NCBI GenBank assembly: GCA_037179515.1
Contig: JAXCGZ010005671.1
Location: forward strand, 71,001 to 135,000
Source of the DNA: Halocaridina rubra
Taxonomy: Eukaryota > Arthropoda > Malacostraca > Decapoda > Atyidae
DNA: 64,000 bases
Reading direction: 5' to 3'
Position numbers and translations under genes: made by a program. The notes under the pieces are model-generated. The model saw only the letters and a program-made list of their open reading frames with translations, was not told where the DNA came from and did not search any database. This document shows positions 26,102 through 39,553 of the stretch, in pieces. Position 1 is the first letter of the stretch. Each line of letters begins with the position of its first letter.

Positions 26102-27490
26102 CTATTTGTCCAAAAGAAAACTATATAGTTTGCCTTTGAAAGCTGTGAAGGGGGATGCATTTTTAAGATGCTCTGGAATATTATTCCAGAGTGTTGGCCC
26201 TTTGATAGTGATCATCTTTGAACCTGCTTCTGTGTTTGTTCTGTGAATAAAGAGCTCACTGCTCTGTCTTGTGTTGGTTCCCCTTATATCCCTGACTGTT
26301 TTTAAATCAAATAGCCAGCTAGGATAATGATGGTCCAAAATTTTAAATACAAAAACATAAATAGCATAAGCGACCTTATTTTCTGCCCGCAGCCACCCAA
26401 GTTTATTGAGAACTGGTGTGATGTGGTCATATTTTCTTATTCCTCCCAGGGCAACTCGAGCTGCAAAATTAATAAGCTTCTGTATTCTGTTTATCTGAGT
26501 CTTAGTGGTAGCTCCCCAAACAGTTGTGCAGTAATTAATGTGACTTAGGGCTAGAGATTCAACAACAGTTATTCGAGTGGTAGTCTCAAAATTGTCTTTT
26601 ATACGTGATAAGTACATTAATGTTCCTGTAACCTTTTTGCATACTTTATCTATGTGGGAATCAAACAACATGTGGGTATCAAAGTGAATTCCTAGGTTTT
26701 TGACTGTTTTGCTAGGTGTGATAATATTGTCGCAAAAATTAATTGCTGTGTTTTCTGGAATTTGTGATATGTGGAACCTTGAACCAATAAATATGCACTG
26801 TGTTTTACTTTCGTTAATGAACAGCCCAATTTCTTGGAAATAGGTTTTAATTTTTGACAGAGTGTTTTCTGCTCTTAAAATTAGCTCTGGGAGATTATTA
26901 ATATCACCACTAAGGAGCAGTTGAGTGTCATCTGCATATTGTACGACTAGACAGTCAGAAATGAAAGAAGATAGATCATTTACGTAAATGGAGAAGAGGA
27001 TAGGACCAAGTACTGATCCCTGTGGAACACCAAATGATACATTTTTTGGCACAGAGATAATGTTGTTAAGACGTATGGACTGTTTACGATTAGATAGATA
27101 CTCGCTAATCCAGCTTGGATCAATATTTAAGTTAATACATTTACTTAAAAGAATTTCATGGTTTACACTGTCGAAGGCTTTTGATAAGTCTAATAATATA
27201 AGCAAAGATATTTTTTTCATATCTATATTATTATATATACTATTCGTAACTTTAAGCAGTGCAGTTTCCGTCGAGAGTTTCGGTCTGAAACCATGTTGGT
27301 TAATAGATAATAGTCTATTTGACTCTAAATATGACACAAGTTGGCATGCAACAATTTTTTCTAATATTTTAGAGAAAATGGGTAGCAAGGATGTGGGACG
27401 ACAGTTTGTTACATCTTCTCTGTCCCCCTTTTTATGCATAGATATTAAATGTGATTTTTTTCCAAGAGTCAGGAAACATTTTAGTAACAA
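26102..27490 (-). CDS. L-C LINE reverse transcriptase, 462-codon open frame
   Basis: Non-LTR reverse transcriptase that would make cDNA at a nicked target (family role). Motifs: NCRPTSLLPIFSKILEK (residues 29-45), NQHGFRPKLSTETAL (64-78), LLILLDLSKAFDSVNH (96-111) with first catalytic Asp 101, FGVPQGSVLGPILFSIYVND (153-172), and QYADDTQLLL (184-193) with the Asp pair. A C-terminal segment INRIQKLINFAARVALGG and WLFDLKTVRDIRGTNTRQ is typical of CR1/L2-type LINEs. The apparent start Met is not the true one: the preceding frame ends MFPDSWKK and is joined after a one-base slip in an A7 run (27455-27461). Otherwise uninterrupted, so this copy is young or constrained; upstream frames are broken, so it is probably inactive. 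Confidence 0.85.
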   Translation of the reverse strand: MLLKCFLTLGKKSHLISMHKKGDREDVTNCRPTSLLPIFSKILEKIVACQLVSYLESNRLLSINQHGFRPKLSTETALLKVTNSIYNNIDMKKISLLILLDLSKAFDSVNHEILLSKCINLNIDPSWISEYLSNRKQSIRLNNIISVPKNVSFGVPQGSVLGPILFSIYVNDLSSFISDCLVVQYADDTQLLLSGDINNLPELILRAENTLSKIKTYFQEIGLFINESKTQCIFIGSRFHISQIPENTAINFCDNIITPSKTVKNLGIHFDTHMLFDSHIDKVCKKVTGTLMYLSRIKDNFETTTRITVVESLALSHINYCTTVWGATTKTQINRIQKLINFAARVALGGIRKYDHITPVLNKLGWLRAENKVAYAIYVFVFKILDHHYPSWLFDLKTVRDIRGTNTRQSSELFIHRTNTEAGSKMITIKGPTLWNNIPEHLKNASPFTAFKGKLYSFLLDK

Positions 27491-27841
27491 TGGAAGTGTT
27501 CATAATAGTTATAATATAAGATACAATCATGGGTAGAGCATCTCTGATGAACTGAAATGGTATACCATCTGGACCATAAGAGCCAGAGTTTCTTAGGTTA
27601 TTTATGGTAAGAATTAGGGTAGCACAATCGATAGGATTTATCTTGTGTTTACATTGGAAGAATTGTCCTTTAAGCAATTACTCATATTCACTGAATTGAT
27701 GTTTTCTTGTGTTTTCTCATATGTATTTTTGCCAATATTAGCAAAATAGTTATTAAAGTTTTCCGCTTTGTCTTTCAACTCCGTAATATTATCATAACGT
27801 TCTGAGTTAGTCTTTTCATTTGGTATCATGCTTCTTATCAC
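27432..27841 (-). pseudogene. L-C LINE, region before the RT core, frameshifted
   Basis: NLRNSGSYGPDGIPFQFIRD and FPDSWKK (RT entry motifs) in one frame; FNNYFANIGKNTYEKTQENI in another. They precede the RT frame in the right order. Confidence 0.7.
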
Positions 27842-28020
27842 TTTCCATGTTGCTGCTGTATCATGTCTAGAGTCATTAAATTGTTTTTGTAAAAGTCTTA
27901 TTTACTTACATTTATGAGAGATCTGACACGTTTCTTTTCTGTTTTATAACGTTCTCGGAGAGTCATATCATATCTATTCATTTTTAGCTCTTTTTGTATT
28001 TGATTTCTGATTTGCATTGC

Positions 28021-28600
28021 CTATTTGATGTCATTAGTTAGCCAGAGGGCTGAGGGGCGGGTTATTTTTCTTGCTACCATGGGTGCACAACAATCTAAGC
28101 AATCAAGGAAGACTTTTGTTAGAATCTCAACCTGCAAATCGACGTTATCTGTGTTTTTAATTCTATTAAGTGCATATGTGCTGTTGGTTAATGTTTCACA
28201 AAAGATATCATGGGAGTAATTTTTTTGACACCGGAATGTCTTGAAAAGAGGTTTCCTTTTGGGCTTGTTTATGTTTAGCATAGCAATGTTCAGCTCGTGG
28301 TCTGCAATTGGGCAGGGAACTACGTCCCAATAGGGTATACCTTCCACTTTATTTGTTATTATCAGATCTATTAGAGTTCTAGAATTAGGGGTTATGCGGG
28401 TCGGTTTTGTCACTATTTGTATTAACTTCACAGTGTTGATCACCCTCTTCATTTGTTATCTGCTGAGAGCAAGTCATCATTAAAGTCACCAAGTATGTAT
28501 ATGGGTTTATGGCGCACACAGATATTTATGAATGTTTCTAGCAGATGACTGAATGAACTGGTAGATGCTTTAGGGTGACGGTAAACACACCCTACAATAA
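28021..28600 (-). pseudogene. L-C LINE endonuclease C-terminus and linker
   Basis: Includes FIVGCVYRHPKASTSSFSHL, PIYILGDFNDDLL, then LIQIVTKPTRITPNSRTLID, LIITNKVEG, and VVPCPIADHELNIAML where the SDH catalytic motif reads ADH. A stop falls between GDFN and the TKPTR part. Confidence 0.75.
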
Positions 28601-28694
28601 ATGATGGAAGTTTCTAATACTGCACAGTGATCCATAAATCTTCGAGCTCTTCAGTATATTCTAGACCTGTGGTTATTTTTGATGCACTAAGAAT

Positions 28695-29546
28695 ATGTTT
28701 GAAGATGAAGCAAAGATTGTGAAGGAAGTAGGAAACGAGAACAATGGTAGAGAACTTCAGGAGGACCTAAATAGTCTGCATGAGTGGTCAGAAAAGTGAC
28801 TAAAAAAATTCAATATTTCAAAATGTAAGGTAATGAGAATGGTTACAAGTGCAAGAAGGACCCAAGTTTGAATACTTAATGGCAGGAGCAGAAATTCAAG
28901 AGACAGAGAGTGAGAGAGAACTAGGAGTAATCATTCTGGCATATTTGTCTCCAGAAATGCATATAAATGGCATAGTAAGGGCAGCATATGCTTTCCTGGC
29001 AAATGTAAGGGTAGCCTTCAGACACATGGACAAGGAAATGTTCAGAAATATTTATGCAACCTATGTGAGGCCAAAGCTTGAATATGCAGCCCCCTTTTGG
29101 AATCCATACTTGAAAAAGCACGTAGTAAAGCTGGAAAAAGTTCAAATACATGCTACAAAACTGGTACCAAAAGTACGCAATCTCAGTTATGATGAGAGGC
29201 TGAGGGACTTAGACTTACCATCACTCGAAGCTAGAAGACTGAAGGTGGATATGATGACGCTTTTTAAATTCCTTCATGGTTATGACAGAGGGGATAGGGA
29301 TTGATATTTTGATATGGCTGGCACTAGAACTAGAGGTCATTGTTTGAAGCTTTGTAAGAAAACTTTTTTGCAGGATGTAAGGCAGTACTTTTGTTAGTGT
29401 AAGAGTAGTTGATAATTGTAATTCGCTAAGCGAGGAGGTAGTTTAAGGACAAATATGATGAGTATCACTTAGTACAAAATTGAGCCGACAAGAAGACTGG
29501 AAAATACGAGCTTGGGGCTCTTTCTCGTAAAACAATTAGGTAGGTT
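28695..29546 (+). pseudogene. L-A LINE reverse transcriptase C-terminus
   Basis: Positions 28849-29304 give 151 codons with ESERELGVIILAYLSPEMHI, RHMDKEMFRNIYATYVRPKL, EYAAPFWNPYLKKHVVKLEK, LVPKVRNLSYDERLRDLDLP, SLEARRLK and FKFLHGYDRGDRD, the typical tail of CR1/L2-like LINEs. Before it, HEWSEK then stop. It continues to a 3' end CACAATTAGGTAG-like sequence at about 29541, where element R follows at once. Confidence 0.8.
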
Positions 29547-29832
29547 GGCCCATGGTATCACCCAGCCGTTCCGATACTACAGCTGAAGGGTCTTGTGGAC
29601 TTTAATAAGACTGTCCAGGACAGTTCGATGTTAAGTCTTCCTTCAGTCACGGTTCTACATCAACACCAAATATTCTTGGATATTTGCTACACATGTCTTA
29701 TTTTCCCTTCACGTATGGCAAGTCACAATACTCTCCATCTTTATTTCTTTTTATGTTTTCTTCGTGCCCAGGCCCGATGAGGGTAGATTTATTTATTTCT
29801 ACCTGTCCTGGTGTCACAATCATAAATAAAAG
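29547..29832 (+). mobile_element. Element R copy (SINE-like), longest 5' end
   Basis: Starts GTTGGCCCATGGTATCACCC, CGTTCCGATACTACAGCTGA, includes CTGTCCAGGACAGTTCGATG and ends CCTGTCCTGGTGTCACAATC with ATAAATAAA. The minus copy at 40614-40936 has the same start, which defines the full unit of about 290 bp. Confidence 0.75.
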
Positions 29833-29856
29833 GGTAATTACATTCAGTAATCACTT

Positions 29857-30556
<700 letters not shown>

Positions 30557-30557
<1 letters not shown>

Positions 30558-31260
30558 TTTTGCCTTTGAATGCACTTTACTAACCTCTTCCCGTGGCTGT
30601 TTTCTGAAGGTGAATTAGTTACTGATGTAAAAATTAGGTTATATATTTCTGTCTTATCATATCTCTCCTATCTCTCATAGGATTGGAGTTGGGAAGCATT
30701 TGTGTTCTATTTTGAAGGTTATTGCTTAATGCGTAAAATTGGATCTAAAATGTGCTAAGTTAGAACCGGAGTCCAATAAAATTTCCTTCCATCTCAGAAC
30801 GGGAATTGATTAAAAAAAACTACACACAACCGATGCATGCCTTTTTTGGGGGGGAGGTACGGTCCTGAACTCCTTAAATTTTTTTTTTTCAAGAAATCAA
30901 TATGAATGAATGAACGAACAAGAAGTCTGAGCATTCAAACAAAAGAATCATTCGTTAATTCTCTGTTAGCACATGGAGATATTCAAGGTGGAAAGTACAT
31001 CAAATAAAAAGAAATCTATAAACAATGCACATTCTTTACCCTATCATTAAAAAAAAAAAATCCAAAGGCCTATTGGCAAAATCTGTAAAAGAGAATAAAG
31101 AGGAAGATGTAAAGTGGGGAGAATAAGAAAGTTAACAATAAGCACCACATGGACATATTCCCATAAAATAGTAACTATCTGTTCAATCAATGATAAGAGA
31201 ATGGGCCTTGGAAGAGTTCCATATAATTTTAATCACTAGAGTGCTGTAAATTCACACACA
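30557..31260. other. Gene-free stretch
   Basis: No exon, frame or matched repeat; short homopolymer runs only. Confidence 0.5.
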
Positions 31261-31273
31261 CACACACACACAC

Positions 31274-31337
31274 GAGCTTTGGACGGGAAGATACGAGCTT
31301 TGGGCTCTTTCCCGTAAACACAATTAGGTAATCACAC
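31274..31337 (+). mobile_element. L-A LINE terminal 60 bp only
   Basis: GACGGGAAGATACGAGCTTT, GGGCTCTTTCCCGTAAACAC, AATTAGGTAATCACAC between (CA)n tracts: an extremely truncated L-A copy or a duplication of the next one's end. Confidence 0.65.
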
Positions 31338-31387
31338 ACACACACACATACATACATACATACATACATACATACATACATACATAC

Positions 31388-31885
31388 ATGCAGCCCCCTT
31401 TTGGAATCCGCACTTGAAAAAGCACATAGCTAAGCTTGAAAAAGTTCAAAGACATGCCACGAAACTGGTGCCACAAATACGCAATCTCAGTTATGATGAG
31501 AGGATGAGGGAATTAGACTTACCATCACTCGAAGCTAGAAGAGTGAGGGGGGATATGGTGACAGTCTTTAAATTCCTTCATGGTTATGATAGAGTGGATA
31601 GGAATCGATATTTTGATATGGCTGGCTCTAGAACTAGAGGTCATAGTTTAAAGCTTCGTAAGAAAACTTCTTTGCAGGATGTAAGAAAATACTTTTTCAG
31701 TGTAAGAGTAGTTGATAATTGGAATTGGCTAAGCGAGGAGGTAGTTAATGCTATCTCAATCCATAGTTTTAAGGACAGGTATGATAAGTATCACTAAGTC
31801 TAAAATGGAACCGATCAGGAGACGGGAAGATACGAGCTTTGGGCTCTTTCCCGTAAACACAATTAGGTAATCACAATTAGGTAAT
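31388..31885 (+). pseudogene. L-A LINE 3' end with open C-terminal RT frame
   Basis: Frame 31414-31797 (127 codons) reads KKHIAKLEKVQRHATKLVPQ, IRNLSYDERMRELDLPSLEA, RRVRGDMVTVFKFLHGYDRV, FDMAGSRTRGHSLKLRKKTS and ends WNWLSEEVVNAISIHSFKDR YDKYH then stop. The 3' end carries a doubled 14-mer CACAATTAGGTAAT (31858-31871, 31872-31885) before (CATA)n. Confidence 0.85.
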
Positions 31886-33397
<1,512 letters not shown>

Positions 33398-33737
33398 AAT
33401 TGCGCTTACGGGAAAGAGCTCCAAGCTCGTAACTTCCCATCTTCTGATCAGTTCCATTTTGTTCTTAGTGATACTTATCATACTTGTCCTTAAAACTATA
33501 GATTGAGTTAGCATTAACTACCTCCTCGCTTAGCGAATTCCAATTATCAACTACCCTTACACTAAAAAAGTACTTCCTACTTCCTGCAAAAAAGTTTTCT
33601 TATGAAGCTTCAAACTACGACCACTAGTTCTAGTGACAGCCATATCAAAATATCGATCCCTATCCACTCTGTCATAACCATGAAGGACTTTAAAAAGTAT
33701 CACCATATCCCCCCTCAATCTTCTAGCTTCGAGTGAT

Positions 33738-33938
33738 TGTTCCGATTTTACGTCACAGACTCCCTTTTCTACCAAGGGCTAGGACAGTTGCCTTCTTGCG
33801 AAGGACTTGTTTTGGCAGATGTAATCCTTACCCTGAGTGCATGCCCTTGCTAACCTCAGACCGTGACGGGGCGCGAACCCTCGACCTGACGCCTCAGAGT
33901 CGCGGACGCTACCGCTTGAGCCACGGTGACTAATTTCC
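33738..33938 (-). mobile_element. SINE-1 copy with perfect 13-bp target duplication
   Basis: Flanked by agcttcgagtgat at 33725-33737 and 33939-33951. The minus-strand head has GTGGCTCAAGCGGTAGCG (box A region) and GGTTCGCGCCCC (box B). It splits the L-A reverse transcriptase tail, so it is younger than that LINE. Confidence 0.92.
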
Positions 33939-33959
33939 AGCTTCGAGTGATGGTAAGTC

Positions 33960-35270
33960 GAATTTCCTCAGCCTCTCCTCATAACTGAGATTGCGTATTT
34001 GTTGCACCAGCTTCCTGGGATGTCTTTGAGCTTTTTCCAGCTTAACTATGTTTTTTTTTCAAGTGCAGATTCCAAAAGAGGGCTGTATTTTCAAGCTTTG
34101 GCCTCACATAGGTTATATAAATATTTCTGAACATTTCATTATCCATGTGCCAGAAGGCTGCCCTTATATTTGTTAAGAAAGCACATGCAGCCCTTACTAT
34201 ATCATTTATATACATTTCTGTAGATAAATCTGCCAGTATGTTTACTCCTAGATCTCTCTCATTCTCAGTCTCTCGAAATTCTACTCCTGCCACCGAGTAG
34301 TCAAGCTTGGGCCTTCTTGCACTTGTACCCATTCTCATTACCATACATTTTGAAGTACTGAATTTAATTAGCCACTTTTCTGACCACTCATGCAGATTAT
34401 TTAGATCTTCCTAAAGTTCTCTACAATTGCTCTTGTGTCTTACTTTCTTCACAATCTTTACATCATCTGCAAACATATTCATGAATTAATTTATAGACTC
34501 TGGTTGGTCACTTACATATACAAGGAACAAAAGTGGCCCTAAAACTGAACCCACTGGAACTCAACTACTAACTCTTCTCCATTCAGACACTGAGTGTCTT
34601 ACTCTAATCCTCTGTTCCCTTCCTTCTAGGTAAGTTTTGATTCATTCCAAGACATTTCCACCTACTCTTGCCATTGCTTGCAGCTTCTGAATAAGTCTCC
34701 CATGTGGAACAGTGTCAAATGCTTTCTGGAAGTCTAGGAATATGCAATCTGCCCAGCCCTATCTTTCCTGGAAGGTTCGGCTTACCTCATCATAAAATTT
34801 TAATAATTTTGTTACTGTTGATCTACCTTCTCTGAAGTCATGTTGTCTCACTGACAAAAAGTAACTTAGAGCCGTTCCCTCCTTCCCTTTTTGAAGATAG
34901 GCACCATGTTTGCTTATCTCCAACATCTTGGAATCTCCCCTGACTCCAGTGACTTTTTAAATATGATACTTAGTATCATATTTGATTTTACGCATTTTTT
35001 AAGTACATGATGGGATATATCATCAGGACCTGTAGCTTTATGGACATCTAACTCCATCAGCGCGTGCATACCTCTGTGGCTGAAAGGATGATGTTCTCTA
35101 ATACTGGCCCATGAGCTTCTATCTCTGCAATCTGAGGTGGTGGGGTATTTCCTACCGTAAATAATGACTGAAACTCTTTGTTTAATTCTTTGCAGATCTC
35201 TTCATCCGTCTCAGTGATGCTTCCATCTGCTCTCTTAAACTTTAAAATCTGTTCTTTTACCTCCACTTTT
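33960..35270 (-). pseudogene. L-A LINE reverse transcriptase
   Basis: Starts KEQILKFKRADGSITETDEE and LNKEFQSLFTVGNTPPP; then IFLDFQKAFDTVPHGRLIQK near 34730, VPVGSVLGPLLFLVYVSDQP, MFADDVKIV near 34480 (catalytic FADD), LHEWSEKWLIKFSTSKC, ELRD-type ERDLGVNILADLSTEMYI, MDNEMFRNIYITYVRPKL. Stops and frameshifts throughout. Confidence 0.8.
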
Positions 35271-35596
35271 CCTCTGATAAAGCTGTGGAAAAGCTTGGAA
35301 TTTTCTTTAGCCTTATTGGTGATGTCCCATTCATAGTCTCTCTCTGCCTCTCTTCTTTTACTTAGGTAATAATTTCTTGCTCATTTATAGGTGTGCCAGG
35401 CATTAATGTATTTTCTCGTCCTATACCTTTTCCAGCATTTGTCTCTTCACTCCTTAGCTCTCTTACACTCATTATTGAATCATTTCTCTCTGGCATGAAT
35501 TACACCTACTGTGGTAACAGGTATGCAGCAATCTACTATCTTCCCATATTTTTCACAAAAGATGTCGTATATTTCTTGTACAGATTTGTTGTAAAA

Positions 35597-36444
35597 TTAG
35601 GTCCTCCAGTCAATATCTGCAAAAAGCTCATTCATTTTGATGTAATCTCCTTTCGGATAGTTCCTCTTCGTGTCCACAGTGCCTCTACTCTCAGGCAGAA
35701 CATCTTCAATTATATACTCCATCAACAACACACAGTGGTCACTCTTTCCTATTGGTGGTTCATACTCAAGTTTTTCAATATCCAACACGTTATCTGTGAA
35801 TACTAGATCAAGAAGTGATGGCTTATCCCCACCCCTGGCCCTCGTTGGTTCCAGGACATGTAGTTGTAGGAAATTCCCTTGTACTCAATCTAGGAATCTT
35901 GCCCCGAATGAGTGCTCACCACTGTGTGGGTCAAGATTTCTCTCTCTCTTTATGATTAAAATCTCCCATAATCAAAATCCTACATTTTCTCTCCCATGCA
36001 ATGATAACAACTAAGTTTATGACTTCAATAGTACCTATATGACTTTCCTCATAAACTTCTAGCCTATGTTTGGTCCCTTGGTGGATTATATACAACAGTT
36101 ATTATAATGCTCTCTGACCCAGTATTTATGCGAGCAACAAGAAATTCCTTGAACTCACTTTCTATAGCAAAGTTCATTTCCTCAACCTCAATCCTTTCAC
36201 TTATGAGCAGTACTATCCCTCCACCAGTCCTCTCAGATCTTTCAACCCTTAATATTCTGAAACCCTTAGGAAGACCTGTGACACTGTTTATACCCTCACT
36301 CAAATTGGTCTCTGTAACTGCTACTATATCTGCCTTACTGTTGTGAATCCTATCTTTTAATTCTACTGCCTTACCAGCTAATCCATTAGCATTTGTGTAT
36401 TCTACTGCCTTACCAGCTAATCCAGCAGCATTTGTGTATAACAA
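35597..36444 (-). pseudogene. L-A LINE apurinic endonuclease
   Basis: LLYTNAAGLAGKAVE with an in-frame 13-residue duplication, KADIVAVTETNLSEGI (catalytic Glu), RTGGGIVLLISERI, IIITVVYNPPR, ILIMGDFNH near 35965, then KSDHCVLLMEYI at 35788-35597 with the SDH motif. Core catalytic motifs are present but split across frames. Confidence 0.8.
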
Positions 36445-36499
36445 CCTTAATGAGGCCCCATCTCCTGATCTTTGTCTCGAAAAACTCCGATATGAAAAT

Positions 36500-37560
36500 T
36501 TTTCTTCTCTTCTTCATTTCTTTCCTCATTTAACCTTTAAGCCTCTTGCAACATTTCTTGTAATTCTTTCCTTCTCTTCTGGTGTTCTGTATTGTCTAAT
36601 GAACACTTTTTTGAATTCTTGAAGGTCTTTTAGGCTTTTTTTCCTCATCAATATTTCTCTACATATGTCCCCTCTCTCAAAGGTTACTTTTGTTGGTCTT
36701 TGCTTTCCCTCCCTAGAATATTTACCTAGTTGGTGAATGATTGCAATATCCACAGGACCACATACTACTCCAAGCTTTCTTATCAGTCTAAAACCCTAGC
36801 TTTATTTTCTTCAAGTCTCCCCTGCCATGTCGGCTCCTGGGATTTGCTTATGCCTGAGATTACCACTGTCTTCTCTTTATCAAGTGCCTGTTTAATCAGT
36901 GGATTTTCCCTTTCCTTCACAACGGCTTTAATTTTTTCTATTACTGCTTCTTAATAGTCAACTGTTTGTATGTTTTCCAGTGCCACCACCTTTACAACCT
37001 CTTTTACTGCCACATTCCCCTTTAGTGCACCAGCAAAAAACGTTTTCATGGCATCATGTTCCATATTCAGCCCCTGAAACTCTTTTCTTAACTGTTCAAT
37101 GTTTTCCTTAATCTGGACATTACAAGCTACAATCTCGTCTCTCTCAGAAGAGAGCAGTGAACTAACATTTAATTAATTCGGGTTGTCATTCAGCTGTTTG
37201 TTGTAATCTTCTTGTTTAGAAATTCTGGTTTCTAGTTCACTCTTTTCCCATTCCATCTTCTTTATTCGTTTTTCTAGTTCTTTTCTCTTTTGCCCTTGCG
37301 CTTTATTTGCTTCCTCCAAAAATCTTATTTCCTCTCTGAGTTTTTCATTCTCTTTCACTTCTCTATCCATATTCCAAATTTGATCATCAAGGTTTATAAC
37401 CAGTGTCTCTAATTTATATACTTTTGTTTCAATCTCCTAACATCCACTCCTTCTCCTGCATCATCCCTCAGAGATCCTCTACCACCCCTCCCCCAACCAT
37501 TGTATGGGGGGTTTAGGGACAGAAATGGCCTCATTTTGAAGTCTTCCATATCACAAAATA
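36500..37560 (-). pseudogene. L-A LINE ORF1 (coiled-coil protein), broken
   Basis: Begins MEDFKMRPFLSLNPPYNGWG near 37553. Positions 37370-37173 encode a strongly charged coiled coil (KLREEIRFLEEANKAQGQKR then KELEKRIKKMEWEKSELETR). Positions 36753-36526 read HQLGKYSREGKQRPTKVTFE, ILMRKKSLKDLQEFKKVFIR, like the RRM-type end of LINE ORF1 proteins. Frameshifts separate the parts. Family role: RNA-binding chaperone. Confidence 0.65.
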
Positions 37561-38392
37561 TATATAGAGAGAAAAATGGGAGAAAAGTTTCTATTTAAGT
37601 CTCACACAGAATTTCTATATCTTTAATGAGTACTATTAGTTACTGAGTTCATCTCTTTTCTGGTAGCACTCATCCTAACTTAAAATTTTACTTTGATAAT
37701 TTGAGAAAAAATATGCAAAACAAAAGTCCACTTGAAGGAAAATTCGAATGTGTATCTGAAGAGACACCCACCTGTTTCTGCTATATATTCTTCTTAACTG
37801 ATAAAGTGGTAATTTCAGAAGAAAAAAAAATATTAATCCCTTGTTAACCAAGGTAAGATATCACAGGATCAGACTTTAAATCTAACTCAATTTATACAAA
37901 AAATAATAATAATAAAAGAGAACAAAGTAAAAAGAACACAATAAGAAAGCTGAGCTACTTGACAACTTTACTCAGTACTGTTGACAGGTGTACATTTCGT
38001 ATTTATTTAATTATTCAATTATTTCATATAACTAACTAAGTATCAAGTTAATCTAAATGGGAAGGATATTGATTTTAACAATATGTGGAACCACAGGATC
38101 AGGTAAACGGCTGTAAGAGCTCTCCCCATTTTACACAAAAAATTAGGTAATGTGATGTGATGACTTCGCTTCTGGGAACTAACTTCCTTCAAGGGAGGAC
38201 AGGACAGCTTCTTCTTTTCCCCCTCTCAAATGTAATCTTAATTTTTTCCTTTAATATTTTGGGCAGTCTTGCTAACTACAAATATATAATTTTTTACTCA
38301 CAATACTCTGCAGAATCTCTTTTTCAAGGAAATTTTGTTTAAGTTTTATACTTTAGTCCTGGCCGCTCAAAAACACAAGAAAAAATTCGAGA

Positions 38393-39553
38393 GATACTGT
38401 GATCATGAGGCAGCGTAGTCACCTTATGTTAGAGATGGAGCGATTGTTAGGGCTTTGGCTTGAAGACCAAAATCGACGGCATATCCCAATAAGCCTTATG
38501 CTTATACAGGAAAAGGCTAAAATGTTGTTTGAAGACTTGAAAAGAGAAAAGTGGGAGGCAGTGCAGGTGATGAGTTAGTTGCTATTAAAGGGTGGTTTAC
38601 TCATTTTATGGCTCGTGCTAATTTACATAATATAAGAGTGAAAGGGGAAGCTGCTAGTAGTGATGAGGAAGCATCAAAATTGTTTCCAATAGCTTTGGCA
38701 GAGATAATAGTGCCAAACAGGTATTCAATGTGGATGAGACTGGCTTATTCTAGAAGCGTATGCCTAGTCGTACGTACATCACAAAGGAGGAGAAGACTGC
38801 ACCAGGCCACAAAACCAGCAAGGAGAGACTGACTTTGCTTTTGGAGGCTGATGCTGCTGGAGACTGTCAGCTGAAGCCCTTATTGGTTTATTTGGCAGAA
38901 AACTCAAGGGCACTCAATTGTGTTTGGAAGGGTTAACTGCCAATCATCTGGAAGTCAAAGAAGAAGGTTTGGTTAACCCTTCATATATTCGAGGACTGCT
39001 TCAGCAACCATTTTATCACAGAAGCAGAGAGGTATTGTGCTTCCAAGGGTCTGCCCTTTAAGAGTTTACTAATCCTGGACAATGCCCCTGGTTACCCTGC
39101 CCAATTGGATGACTTTCTTCCTAATGTAAAGGTGGTTTACCTTCCATCTAACACCACCTCCTTGTTACAGCCAATAAATCAGGGTGTCATTGCGTCTTAC
39201 AAAGCCTACTATCTCCAAAGAACAATCGCTATTGCTCTCAGGGCAACGGAGAAAGACAAGAACGTGACTCTCAAGGACTTCAGGAAATCGTGCAATATTC
39301 TTCATGCTGTGAAGAATATTGGTGAAGCTTGTGAGGAAGTGATGCAAACCAACTTGAATGGGGTATGGAAGAATTCATGCTCCTTTTCCGTGAATTATTT
39401 TCAAGGCTTTGAGGAGACAGTTGAAGCTGTAACGAATGCGGATATTGATTTTACTGCGGGGGCTCCGCGGATGCGGAGGTGGATATCCGATCCATCACTA
39501 AAGCATACCACTACAGTAAAAGTAAGCAATACCTACAGTTTTGTTGTAGTGTA
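38393..39553 (+). pseudogene. Tigger transposase T2, C-terminal two thirds
   Basis: MRQRSHLMLEMERLLGLWLE DQNRR, then GWFTHFMARANLHNIRVKGE, FNVDETG-like catalytic region shifted out of frame near 38730, LLILDNAPG at 39075 (second Asp), VVYLPSNTTSLLQPINQGVI at 39130 where the third acidic position reads Asn (PINQG instead of PMDQG), and AYYLQRTIAIALRATEKDKN. Frame 39105-39554 is open for 149 codons. The Asp-to-Asn change and frameshifts make it inactive. Confidence 0.8.

Larger units (their letters stand above)
25829..28690 (-). mobile_element. L-C LINE (non-LTR retrotransposon), 5'-truncated
   Basis: Minus strand carries an endonuclease remnant (GCVYRHPKASTSS, YILGDFNDDLLS near 28480-28600), a linker frame at 28452-28021, further pieces at 27841-27432, and the long RT frame 27490-26102. 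The 3' end has AATAAATG followed by (TTTG)3 at about 25829-25845. Upstream part is missing where an L-A copy begins at 28695. Confidence 0.8.
33398..38392 (-). mobile_element. Nearly full-length L-A LINE (CR1/L2-like) inserted in transposon T2
   Basis: Minus-strand order: ORF1 with coiled coil (about 37550-36530), endonuclease (36444-35597), linker, reverse transcriptase (about 35270-33960), and 3' end with CGTAAGCGCAATTAG at 33398. The host transposase sequence is cut at ...STAII (33397) and resumes TVIMRQRSHL at about 38395; actgcaattat (33387) and actgtgatcat (38396) may be a diverged target duplication. A SINE-1 copy sits in its RT region. Confidence 0.8.
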
